NCBI GenBank assembly: GCA_947498505.1
Contig: CANMKG010000001.1
Location: 496,001-560,000 of the forward strand
Origin: an uncultured Maribacter sp.
Lineage (GTDB): Bacteria; Bacteroidota; Bacteroidia; Flavobacteriales; Flavobacteriaceae
Length of the DNA: 64,000 nucleotides
Direction of reading: 5' to 3'
Within the stretch, counting starts at the first letter, position 1. Each line of letters starts with the position of its first letter. The translations under genes and the position numbers were made by a program. Under the pieces are notes generated by a model. It ran no database searches, was not told the origin of the DNA, and was given only the letters and a program-made list of their open reading frames with translations. Positions 9,241 through 17,715 of this stretch are shown piece by piece.

Positions 9241-11568
9241 TTGAGCAGTTTTATAGACGAATTAAATGAAGCCCAAAAAGCGCCTGTTATTCATAAAGAT
9301 GGCGCATTAATGGTAATAGCAGGAGCTGGTTCTGGAAAGACTAGAGTGCTTACATATCGTATTGCGCACCTTATGAATCAAGGTGTAGATGCTTTTAATA
9401 TACTGGCGCTTACTTTTACCAACAAAGCAGCAAGGGAAATGAAAACCCGTATTGCTTCTATTGTAGGTGGCTCAGAAACTAAAAACCTCTGGATGGGTAC
9501 GTTTCATTCCGTATTTGCAAAACTGCTTAGAATAGAAGGAGATAAACTTGGCTTTCCTAGTAACTTTACCATTTATGACACTCAGGATTCTCAACGTTTA
9601 ATTGCTTCGATTATAAAAGAGATGGGGTTGGACAAGGATATTTATAAGTACAAACAAGTGCAAAATAGAATATCTTCTTATAAAAACAGCTTAATTACCG
9701 TTAAAGCCTATTTTAATGACCAAGATTTGGTTGAAGCTGATGCTATGGCCAAAAGGCCGAGAATGGGTGAAATATATCAAAATTACGTAGAAAGGTGTTT
9801 TAAAGCTGGAGCTATGGATTTTGATGATTTGCTTTTACGTACTAATGAGCTTTTAAATCGTTTTCCTGATGTTTTAATGAAATATCAAGACCGATTTAGA
9901 TATATTCTGGTTGATGAGTATCAAGATACCAATCATTCACAATACCTTATTGTAAAAGCGTTGTCAGATAGGTATCAAAATATATGTGTAGTTGGAGATG
10001 ATGCTCAGAGTATATATTCCTTTAGAGGAGCGAATATTAGTAATATTTTAAATTTTCAAAAAGATTATAAAGATGCGGTAATGTACAGGTTGGAGCAAAA
10101 TTATCGTTCCACCAAAAATATAGTTAATGCCGCGAATTCTGTAATAGCCAACAATACAAAACAATTAGAAAAAGTTGTTTGGACGGATAATGATGATGGA
10201 CCAAAAATAAAAATTCACCGTAGTATTACCGATGCTGAGGAGGGTCGCTTTGTCGCGGGTTCCATTTTTGAAAATAAAATGCAAGAACAGTTGTCAAACG
10301 GTGATTTTACAGTACTATATCGTACCAATTCCCAATCTAGAGCAATTGAAGATGCTTTACGTAAAAGAGACATTCCATATCGAATTTATGGAGGTTTATC
10401 TTTCTACCAGAGAAAAGAAATTAAAGATGTACTTGCTTATTTACGACTTGTAATTAACCCAAAGGATGAGGAAGCTTTAAAACGGATTATAAACTTTCCT
10501 ACCCGAGGTATAGGTGTAACCACTGTAGACAAACTTGTAGTAGCAGCAAACCATTATGGGCGTTCAGTTTTTGAGGTCATGGAAAATATAGACCGAATTG
10601 ATTTAAAAATTAACTCGGGAACCAAAAGAAAGTTACATGATTTTATTACCATGGTTAAAAGCTTTCAAATAATGAATGAAGGTGCTGATGCTTTTACATT
10701 GGCAGAACACGTTTCCAAAAAAACAGGTCTTTTACTGGAATACAAAAAAGACGGAACTCCAGAAGGTATTGCCAAAATGGAAAACATTGAGGAATTGCTT
10801 AATGGTATAAAAGATTTTGTTGAAGGACAAAAAGAGCTTGCAGATGCAACAGGAAACATTAGTGAGTTTCTAGAAGACGTTGCTTTGGCTACAGATTTGG
10901 ATAATGATGCTGGCGATGATGACCGTGTAGCACTAATGACTATTCATACTGCAAAAGGGTTAGAGTTTCCACATGTATATATTGTTGGTATGGAGGAAGA
11001 TTTGTTTCCTTCTGCAATGAGTATGAATACTAGAAGCGAGTTAGAGGAGGAGCGAAGACTATTTTATGTGGCAATTACACGTGCGGAAAAACAAGCCTAT
11101 TTGACATATACTCAAAATAGGTATCGATGGGGTAAACTTGTTGATGCAGAGCCTAGTAGATTTATTGAGGAAATTGATGAGAAATATGTTGAAAATTTAA
11201 CTCCGGTTACAAAAACATATCAATTTAAATCGTTTGTTGATAATGATATTTTTGGTGAGGTGGATAAAAGTAAGTTTCGTCAAAATAAACCAAAAGCGGG
11301 TACACCACCAATTGTAGGTAGACCAAGTGAAAATCAGTTAAAACGTTTACGCAAACTTAAACCTGATATTTCTTCCCCAGTTGAAAATACAAATACCATT
11401 GACACTAATTTAATTCCTGGTGCCTTAGTAAATCATACTAGATTTGGAAGGGGAAAAGTAATTAAAATTGAAGGTGTTGGAAGCGATAAAAAAGCTGAAA
11501 TTCAATTTGATAAAGGAGATATTAAAAAGCTACTATTGCGTTTCGCGAAGTTGGAAGTGATTTCGTAA
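9241..11568 (+). CDS. pcrA: PcrA/UvrD-type superfamily 1A DNA helicase
   Basis: ATP-dependent 3'-5' DNA helicase of the PcrA/UvrD group, acting in repair and in clearing replication-transcription conflicts. Walker A AGAGSGKT is at residues 27-34, with motif Ia LTFTNKAAREM, motif II VDEYQD, motif III GDDAQSIYSFRG, motif V TIHTAKGLEFPHV and motif VI VAITRAEK. The C-terminal 50 residues form the Tudor-like RNA-polymerase-binding domain (GALVNHTRFGRGKV). The start is a TTG: the protein aligns from the first residue with the family beginning, and no in-frame ATG lies upstream. AAGGA sits very close before it. The length of 775 residues is normal. Confidence 0.93.
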   Translation: MSSFIDELNEAQKAPVIHKDGALMVIAGAGSGKTRVLTYRIAHLMNQGVDAFNILALTFTNKAAREMKTRIASIVGGSETKNLWMGTFHSVFAKLLRIEGDKLGFPSNFTIYDTQDSQRLIASIIKEMGLDKDIYKYKQVQNRISSYKNSLITVKAYFNDQDLVEADAMAKRPRMGEIYQNYVERCFKAGAMDFDDLLLRTNELLNRFPDVLMKYQDRFRYILVDEYQDTNHSQYLIVKALSDRYQNICVVGDDAQSIYSFRGANISNILNFQKDYKDAVMYRLEQNYRSTKNIVNAANSVIANNTKQLEKVVWTDNDDGPKIKIHRSITDAEEGRFVAGSIFENKMQEQLSNGDFTVLYRTNSQSRAIEDALRKRDIPYRIYGGLSFYQRKEIKDVLAYLRLVINPKDEEALKRIINFPTRGIGVTTVDKLVVAANHYGRSVFEVMENIDRIDLKINSGTKRKLHDFITMVKSFQIMNEGADAFTLAEHVSKKTGLLLEYKKDGTPEGIAKMENIEELLNGIKDFVEGQKELADATGNISEFLEDVALATDLDNDAGDDDRVALMTIHTAKGLEFPHVYIVGMEEDLFPSAMSMNTRSELEEERRLFYVAITRAEKQAYLTYTQNRYRWGKLVDAEPSRFIEEIDEKYVENLTPVTKTYQFKSFVDNDIFGEVDKSKFRQNKPKAGTPPIVGRPSENQLKRLRKLKPDISSPVENTNTIDTNLIPGALVNHTRFGRGKVIKIEGVGSDKKAEIQFDKGDIKKLLLRFAKLEVIS

Positions 11569-11578
11569 TATGATTTAA

Positions 11579-11603
11579 CAGGAGCTCAAAAATTGAGCTC
11601 CTG
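11579..11603. terminator. Hairpin terminator between convergent genes
   Basis: Arms CAGGAGCTCAA and TTGAGCTCCTG pair perfectly over 11 bases around an AAA loop, just after the helicase stop. The T-rich tract that follows is short. It probably serves the helicase gene and possibly the convergent NAD(P)-binding gene. Confidence 0.8.
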
Positions 11604-11612
11604 CTGTTTGTT

Positions 11613-12257
11613 TTACAAGTTACATATAAAAGGAGCTTCACCAACATAGGTATCATCTTCCAATTGTTGAATTAAAAATAAGGCTAGGTTAGTAGCACTA
11701 ATTTTTTCACCAATACAATCAATTAAACTTATATCAACTTCTCTTTCCTCTTCCGTAAGCTCTATTAAAGGGAGACGCACCAGTGTCCAATCCAAATTGC
11801 TTTGTTGTAAAAGCTCATATTCTTTTTGTCTATCTGCTGTGGCCTCAGGAAAGTTTGTATACATCCAATCTGTTGAAAATTTAGTTTTGGGGCTTTTTTT
11901 GTCGAAAATTGTATTTACATTTAACCCTGTCACCACTAAATATTTTTTTAGTTGTAAAATCTGCATTGCCGAAATAATATTATTTGTGGCTGTACTAAAA
12001 ATTGTGGATTTACTTGGAGGAATACCTGTTCCTAAAGTACTTATCAACGCATTACAATCTTTAAGTAATTCTAGAACAGTATCGTAGCTACTTACATTTC
12101 CAAGAACTACCTCAACCAATGGGCTATGAATGGTAAAATTTTGTGGATTTCGTACTAGAACTTTTATTTGAAGTCCTTTGTTTAATAATTGCTGGACAAC
12201 ATACTTTCCAGACTTTCCTGTACCGCCTATTACGGCAACTTTGTAATTTATTTTCAT
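11613..12257 (-). CDS. NmrA-like NAD(P)-binding protein
   Basis: Atypical short-chain dehydrogenase of the NAD(P)H-binding/NmrA group. The nucleotide-binding motif GGTGKSGKY lies in the first beta-alpha unit, followed by VLVRNP, where family members often have an Arg binding the NADP phosphate. No YxxxK catalytic pair is evident, so it may be a redox sensor or an isomerase rather than a dehydrogenase. The ATG at 12257 (MKINYK) puts the Rossmann strand at the usual distance; an in-frame ATG at 12281 would add eight residues. It is monocistronic and convergent with the helicase gene. Confidence 0.8.
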   Translation of the reverse strand: MKINYKVAVIGGTGKSGKYVVQQLLNKGLQIKVLVRNPQNFTIHSPLVEVVLGNVSSYDTVLELLKDCNALISTLGTGIPPSKSTIFSTATNNIISAMQILQLKKYLVVTGLNVNTIFDKKSPKTKFSTDWMYTNFPEATADRQKEYELLQQSNLDWTLVRLPLIELTEEEREVDISLIDCIGEKISATNLALFLIQQLEDDTYVGEAPFICNL

Positions 12258-12454
12258 TATTTCTCTAATAATATTAAACATAAAAGTGTTCTTGGTATTA
12301 AGACACCAACAACCTATCTGCCAAAGGTGTAGCAGATCTAAACCTAAATTTCTATGTTATATAGAGAATAGAATACTCCAAAGGTAATTAATAAAAGTAA
12401 TGAACTAGTAATCATGAAAAAATATTACGTAATTTGTTTTAAGGTGGAATATAT

Positions 12455-13075
12455 ATGGCAGAGTTTATAAAAATATACGAGGAGAATCCAAACCCAAAAG
12501 AAATAAAAAGAGTTGTACAAGTACTACAAAAAGGTGGGGTAATTATTTACCCAACGGATACCGTTTATGGCTTAGGTTGTGATATTACCAATTCTAGAGC
12601 TCTGGAACGTATTGCTCGTATAAAAGGTGTTAAGTTATCTAAAGCTAATTGGTCATTTGTATGCCCTAGCTTAAGTAATTTGTCAGATTATGTAAGACAA
12701 ATAGATACCGCTACATTTAAAATTCTAAAAAGAGCGCTTCCTGGACCGTATACTTTTATTCTTCCTGGAAATAACAACCTTCCCAAAGATTTTAAAAAGA
12801 AAAAAACCGTTGGTATACGTATTCCTGATAATTTAATTGCTAGAACTATTGTAGAAGAATTAGGTAATCCCATTGTTTCTACATCTATTCGTGATGATGA
12901 TGAACTTTTAGAATACACAACAGACCCGGAATTGATTCACGAAAAATGGGATAATTTGGTTGATGTTGTTATTGATGGTGGTTATGGAGATAACATAGCA
13001 TCTACAATTATCGACCTTTCAGACGGAGAGCCAACCGTTATTAGAGAAGGAAAAGGGAATCTTGATATTTTGTAA
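12455..13075 (+). CDS. yciO: Sua5/YciO/YrdC family protein, YciO type
   Basis: A 206-residue YrdC-fold protein. The motif YPTDTVYGLGCD near residue 32 is the nucleotide/threonine-binding segment of this family. The length and the C-terminal blocks (ATIIDLSDGEP, VIREGKG) resemble E. coli YciO more than the tRNA-modifying TsaC/Sua5 enzymes. In the second motif the sequence is KGVKLSKANWSF, which lacks a clear KxR pair. It may make threonylcarbamoyl-AMP for tRNA t6A weakly, or serve another nucleotide-binding role. AAGGTGG lies 8 bases before the ATG and is a better than usual ribosome site for this organism. Confidence 0.85.
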   Translation: MAEFIKIYEENPNPKEIKRVVQVLQKGGVIIYPTDTVYGLGCDITNSRALERIARIKGVKLSKANWSFVCPSLSNLSDYVRQIDTATFKILKRALPGPYTFILPGNNNLPKDFKKKKTVGIRIPDNLIARTIVEELGNPIVSTSIRDDDELLEYTTDPELIHEKWDNLVDVVIDGGYGDNIASTIIDLSDGEPTVIREGKGNLDIL

Positions 13076-13153
13076 ATAATTAAAAATCAAAATCTTAAAT
13101 AAACAACTTTCAACAATAAATTTGTTCTTTTTAACAAATATTAGTTTTTATTC

Positions 13154-13183
13154 TTTGTAAGCCTTTAAAAGACCATATTTTTG
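13154..13183 (+). promoter_or_regulatory. Bacteroidota-type promoter of the SF2 helicase gene
   Basis: TTTG at 13154-13157 and TATTTTTG at 13176-13183 are 18 bases apart, matching the -33/-7 consensus (TTTG and TAnnTTTG). Transcription would start near 13190, giving a leader of only about a dozen bases before the ATG at 13203. Confidence 0.75.
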
Positions 13184-13202
13184 CACTCGGAAAAATTATG
13201 GT

Positions 13203-14759
13203 ATGACAGAAGATTTTGAGATAGAATTACAGGAAGAAAAATCGGGTAAGGAACTTTATAATTACCAGAAGGGAGCTATAAGTCAAATTTTTGAGAAATT
13301 TGAAACAGCAGCAGAGGACTATCATTTATTATATCAATTACCTACTGGGGGTGGAAAAACTGTTATATTTTCAGAAATTGTTCGTCAGTATTTAAAAAAG
13401 CATAGCAAAAAAGTTTTGGTAATGACTCACCGTGTTGAGTTATGCAATCAAACCTCAAAAATGCTTACCAGTTTTGGGGTTACCAATAAAATAGTTAACA
13501 GTACTGCCAATTTAGATGATCAAAACGAATACGATTGTTTTGTTGCTATGGTGGAAACACTGAACAATCGCTTAAATGATGATAAGTTAGACATTTCAGA
13601 TGTTGGATTAGTAATTATTGATGAGGCACACTACAACTCATTCAATAAATTATTTAAGTTTTTTAGCAATTCATTTATTTTAGGAGTTACGGCAACACCT
13701 TTAAGCTCTAACAAAAACTTACCAATGTACAGTAATTATCATGAGTTAATTACTGGTGAGAGTATTGAATCTCTTATTGAAAATAGATTTTTAGCGAGGG
13801 CTGAAGTTTTTAAATATGATATGGGGTTAACCTCATTAGAAGTTGGTTCTAATGGTGACTATACGGTAAAGTCATCGGAAGACTTGTATACCAGCTCTGC
13901 TATGTTGGATAAACTTTTAGAAGCATATAAAAGACACTCCGCTGGTAAAAAAACACTAATATTCAATAATGGTATAAATACGTCTATTCAAGTATATTAT
14001 TCCTTTAAGGATGCAGGTTTACCTGTAATGCATTTGGATAATTCTGCTACAAAAAAACAACGAGCACAAATACTAAAATGGTTTAAAGAAACTCCGGATG
14101 CTATATTAACTTCGGTAAGTATTTTAACCACTGGATTTGATGAGCCAACCATTGATACTATTATACTTAATAGAGCCACAAAATCGCTCACATTGTATTA
14201 CCAAATGATAGGTCGTGGATCTCGTATTTTAAATAATAAATCAAAGTTTACGGTAATAGACCTGGGTAATAATTACCACAGATTTGGTCCTTGGGGAGCA
14301 GATTTAGACTGGCAAACCATCTTTAAGAATCCTAATTTCTATATGGATCGCTTAAAAGATGATGAAGAGATTGAAGGTAATTTTAGACATGAAATGCCTG
14401 AAGAACTTAGAGAGGAGTTCTCTAAGTCTGAAGACGTTTTTTTCGATATTAAACAAACTTATATAGATGCTACCTCAAAAGGAGAATCTTCAAAAGTTGT
14501 TTTAGAACGCTCCATTGAGCATCACGCCAAAATGTGTATAGAAAATAGCGAAGATGTATACGATGCTATTGCTCTTGCGAAACTATTAGGAGGTGATATT
14601 AATAACAGGATTCAAACTTATGCAAAATGTATAAGTAGAAGCACTCATAATTTTTTAAGTTGGCTAAAAGATGACTATCAGAAAAAACTAAATGCCTATT
14701 TGCGTCAAAATTTTGATGAGGTGTTTGAGCAAATACATGGGTATCCGCCCGAGGATTAA
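13203..14759 (+). CDS. Superfamily 2 DEAH-type helicase
   Basis: A 518-residue helicase with the ResIII-type N-terminal ATPase domain and a C-terminal helicase domain. Motif I is PTGGGKT (about residue 48), motif II IIDEAHY, motif III VTATP, motif V TTGFDEP and motif VI YYQMIGRGSR. The last 150 residues are helical and not recognisable. It is of the stand-alone kind common in Flavobacteriaceae, with no methylase or endonuclease partner next door, so a restriction role is unlikely. The DNA or RNA substrate is unknown. It has its own promoter at 13154-13183. Confidence 0.87.
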   Translation: MTEDFEIELQEEKSGKELYNYQKGAISQIFEKFETAAEDYHLLYQLPTGGGKTVIFSEIVRQYLKKHSKKVLVMTHRVELCNQTSKMLTSFGVTNKIVNSTANLDDQNEYDCFVAMVETLNNRLNDDKLDISDVGLVIIDEAHYNSFNKLFKFFSNSFILGVTATPLSSNKNLPMYSNYHELITGESIESLIENRFLARAEVFKYDMGLTSLEVGSNGDYTVKSSEDLYTSSAMLDKLLEAYKRHSAGKKTLIFNNGINTSIQVYYSFKDAGLPVMHLDNSATKKQRAQILKWFKETPDAILTSVSILTTGFDEPTIDTIILNRATKSLTLYYQMIGRGSRILNNKSKFTVIDLGNNYHRFGPWGADLDWQTIFKNPNFYMDRLKDDEEIEGNFRHEMPEELREEFSKSEDVFFDIKQTYIDATSKGESSKVVLERSIEHHAKMCIENSEDVYDAIALAKLLGGDINNRIQTYAKCISRSTHNFLSWLKDDYQKKLNAYLRQNFDEVFEQIHGYPPED

Positions 14760-14793
14760 CAATAAATATATTCTTGAATCTTACTAAATAAAG

Positions 14794-14826
14794 TTTGGTT
14801 ATATATAAATTTAACTTTACTTTTTG
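14794..14826 (+). promoter_or_regulatory. Candidate promoter of the GntR-type regulator gene
   Basis: TTTG at 14794-14797, a 20-base spacer, then TACTTTTTG (one base longer than TAnnTTTG) ending at 14826. The regulator ATG is 37 bases downstream. Confidence 0.5.
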
Positions 14827-14862
14827 CGTTAATACAATTCATTTAAATTCTAAAGAGTATTA

Positions 14863-15876
14863 ATGTCGCTTCTAGAGAATATAAAAAATCTTCAAAAGGT
14901 TAATACCCTATCTAAGCATGAGCAACTTGTACATGGTATTATAGCATCTATTGATAACAAAACTTTAATTGTTGGCGATAAATTACCATCTATTAATGTA
15001 ATGGTAAGTGATCTTGGCTATGCCCGTAAAACCATTGTAAAGGCATATGAAGAGTTAAAAGATAGGGGACTTGTTGAATCTAAAAAATTAAAGGGATACT
15101 TTATAGTTAGTAATGAAACTAACGTAACGCTAAAAATTGCCTTAGTTTTATTTTCCTTTCAACGTTTTCAAGAGGAGTTTTATAATGCTTTTAGAAAAGA
15201 GTTAGGTGATAAATTTCAAATTGATGTATTTTTTCATCATAACAATGTTTCAGTATTTAAAAGTATTTTTAATACAATAAAAGGAAAGTACGGTAAATAT
15301 GTAATTGCTCCAATACCAAACCCGACATTACGTCCCGTAATTGAATCAATATCTCCAGACAAGCTCCTTATTATAGATAGGTTTATTGCGTTAAACAATG
15401 AGTATTCTTATATATCCCAAGAGTTTGAAAAATCAACCTATTCAAAATTAGCCGAGTTATTGCCAAAAATTTCTAAGTATAAAAAATTCATACTCTTTTT
15501 CGAAGAGCATATAGATCACCCTGTTGGAATTTTAAATGCTTTTGAAAAATTTTGTGCCAAACATAATCTAAACGGAAGTGTAGAAAAAAGATATCAGCAA
15601 AATTCTGTTGAAAAGAGTAGTCTGTATTTTTTTATAAGTGACACCTTTTTGTGGGAAGTACTAAGAGACGCTAAGCATAATAAGTACACCATTGGTAAAG
15701 ATGTTGGGATATTGTCACATAATGATCATGTGGTTAAGGAAATTGTTTTTGGAGGTATCACAACAATTTCCTCCGATTTTAAGGAAATGGCAGTTAAGGC
15801 AGCGAATCATATTAAATTTAAAAAAGAAATACAGCAGATAGTTCCTTCTCATTTAATCAGAAGAAACTCGTTGTAA
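14863..15876 (+). CDS. GntR-type regulator with LacI-like sensor domain
   Basis: Transcription factor of 337 residues. Residues 15-85 form a GntR winged helix (GDKLPSINVMVSDLGYARKTIVKAYEELKDRGLVESKKLKGYFI). After residue 90 comes a periplasmic-binding-protein-like sensor of the LacI type, ending with the typical GITTISSDFKEMAVKAANHI block. This GntR/LacI combination usually reads sugars in Bacteroidota. It is followed by the alpha-galactosidase and symporter genes on the same strand. It is therefore probably their regulator, with galactoside or galactose as a guess for the ligand. Confidence 0.85.
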   Translation: MSLLENIKNLQKVNTLSKHEQLVHGIIASIDNKTLIVGDKLPSINVMVSDLGYARKTIVKAYEELKDRGLVESKKLKGYFIVSNETNVTLKIALVLFSFQRFQEEFYNAFRKELGDKFQIDVFFHHNNVSVFKSIFNTIKGKYGKYVIAPIPNPTLRPVIESISPDKLLIIDRFIALNNEYSYISQEFEKSTYSKLAELLPKISKYKKFILFFEEHIDHPVGILNAFEKFCAKHNLNGSVEKRYQQNSVEKSSLYFFISDTFLWEVLRDAKHNKYTIGKDVGILSHNDHVVKEIVFGGITTISSDFKEMAVKAANHIKFKKEIQQIVPSHLIRRNSL

Positions 15877-15909
15877 GCCAGATTTGTTTTTTTATTTGTG
15901 CAATTATTA

Positions 15910-15917
15910 TATATTTG
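15910..15917 (+). promoter_or_regulatory. Candidate -7 element TATATTTG of the alpha-galactosidase gene
   Basis: TATATTTG matches TAnnTTTG exactly; a TTTG lies 23 bases before it (15883-15886). The element covers the TTG at 15915, so that codon cannot be the translation start if this promoter is used. It supports the ATG at 15948. Confidence 0.5.
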
Positions 15918-15947
15918 AATAGTAGCATAGACTATCATAGCATTAAA

Positions 15948-17711
15948 ATGACTAATTCGAGCATGAAAGGAGTAGAAAAAATCAACATAAGTGGAGCTAA
16001 AAACACTGAGCATTGTTCCATTACTAAGGTGAATGAAGCTAATGGTGTTAGCATATATGACTTTAAAGTGAACTTTAAAGAAGGGGCACAACCAACTCCC
16101 ATAACTTTGGAATGGAAAATACCTGCTATAAACGTAAAAGGGGTATGGAAGCCCACAACGGACTTTAATAAGCGTATTCAGGCCGATTGGGAATTAGATC
16201 ATATGGAATCGAGGATTTCTATTGATTCTCCTGTGATTAATTTATTTGGACATTCGGATAACAACATATTAACATTTGCTTGTTCCAATGCCATTAATAA
16301 ATTAGAAATGAATGCACGGCTAAGAGAAGAGGATAATCATTTTTATTGTCACATTACTTTTTTTACGGAACAGCATTACTTTATAAAAAACTATAACGTT
16401 CAATTAGTATTAGATGTTAGGCCAATACACTTTTCTGAGAGTCTAAAAGATGTATCTAAATGGTGGGAAACATACGATAATTTAAAACCAATAGGTGTGC
16501 CCGAAATAGCGAAAACACCTTTATATTCTACATGGTATCAATTTCATCAAGAGCTGGATTGTGACCTACTGTTAGAAGAATGTAAGTTGGCCTATGATAT
16601 GGGTTATAGATCACTTATAATTGATGATGGTTGGCAAACCAATGATAACAATAGGGGGTACGATTTTACAGGAGATTGGCAGCCAGATAGGATTCCTAAC
16701 ATGAAGGAATATGTTGCTAAAATACACAGTACAGGTCTGAAGGTTGCTCTTTGGTACTCCGTTCCTTTTTGCGGAAAAAAGTCAGAAGCGTATCAAAAAT
16801 TCAAAGGAAAATTTTTAACTGAAAATCACAGATGGGCTCCAGTTTTTGACCCAAGATATCCAGAGGTACGAGAACACCTTATTAATATTTACAAACATGC
16901 GGTACAAGAGTGGAATTTAGATGGATTTAAGCTGGATTTTATAGATGATTTCAAAAGGTATCCAGAAACACCACTTGGTCAAAAAGAAGGTAGAGATTAT
17001 GCTTCAATAAACAATGCGGTAGACCGATTGTTAACCGATGTAATTACAGCCGTAAGTAAAGTAAATCCAGATGTTTTTATTGAATTTAGACAAAAATATA
17101 CAGGCCCCGCAATGCGCAAATATGGGAATATGTTTCGCGCTTTTGACTGCCCTGGTGACGCTACCATGAATAGAATACGAATAGCTGACCTAAAAATGCT
17201 AAGTGGAGAAACTGCCATACATTCAGATATGGTTACTTGGCATGAAAATGAGCCTATTGAATTAGCGGCTTTACAGTTAATAAATACCTTGTTTGGAGTT
17301 CCTCAACTTTCCATTTTTTTAACAAAAGCTTCTGAAGAAGAAAAGAAAATGATAGCTTTTTATACGCAATATTGGAATACAAATAAAACAGTTTTTACAG
17401 AAGGAGATTTTACACCTAGTAATCCTTTAGCAAATTATAACATCCAAAAAGCAGTTTATAAAGACCAGGTTATATATGGAATTCACGATGCAGTAGTTGG
17501 AGATATTAAACAACAATACATGAAAATAGATATCCTAAATGCAACCACAAATAATCAAATAGTGTTTAACGCTCATTCAGATTTTGGAGCGTATGAATGT
17601 ATCGTATTCAATTGTTTAGGCGAAGTAGTTTCCAAAGAAAATACATATATTAAAAAAGGAATCCTTTCATTAGCTGTACCCGCTAGTGGATTAATTCAAT
17701 TAAAAAAGTAA
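15948..17711 (+). CDS. GH36-type alpha-galactosidase, cytoplasmic
   Basis: Clan GH-D glycoside hydrolase of about 587 residues, hydrolysing terminal alpha-galactosides. An N-terminal beta-sandwich (to about 190) precedes the TIM barrel. The barrel has IIDDGWQ, the nucleophile motif GFKLDFIDDF (Asp at about 330), and the segment RAFDCPGDATMNRIR, which should carry the acid/base aspartate. There is no signal peptide, so it acts on sugars already imported. The ATG at 15948 was chosen over an upstream TTG at 15915 that overlaps a promoter element. The stop is four bases before the symporter ATG, so the two are surely coupled. The family could alternatively be read as a GH27/GH31-like relative, but the motifs fit GH36 best. 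Confidence 0.85.
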   Translation: MTNSSMKGVEKINISGAKNTEHCSITKVNEANGVSIYDFKVNFKEGAQPTPITLEWKIPAINVKGVWKPTTDFNKRIQADWELDHMESRISIDSPVINLFGHSDNNILTFACSNAINKLEMNARLREEDNHFYCHITFFTEQHYFIKNYNVQLVLDVRPIHFSESLKDVSKWWETYDNLKPIGVPEIAKTPLYSTWYQFHQELDCDLLLEECKLAYDMGYRSLIIDDGWQTNDNNRGYDFTGDWQPDRIPNMKEYVAKIHSTGLKVALWYSVPFCGKKSEAYQKFKGKFLTENHRWAPVFDPRYPEVREHLINIYKHAVQEWNLDGFKLDFIDDFKRYPETPLGQKEGRDYASINNAVDRLLTDVITAVSKVNPDVFIEFRQKYTGPAMRKYGNMFRAFDCPGDATMNRIRIADLKMLSGETAIHSDMVTWHENEPIELAALQLINTLFGVPQLSIFLTKASEEEKKMIAFYTQYWNTNKTVFTEGDFTPSNPLANYNIQKAVYKDQVIYGIHDAVVGDIKQQYMKIDILNATTNNQIVFNAHSDFGAYECIVFNCLGEVVSKENTYIKKGILSLAVPASGLIQLKK

Positions 17712-17715
17712 CTAC

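Noticed and set aside
13203-14759. Restriction-modification system around the ResIII-type helicase
   Set aside because: No methyltransferase or specificity gene lies nearby; neighbours are housekeeping genes.
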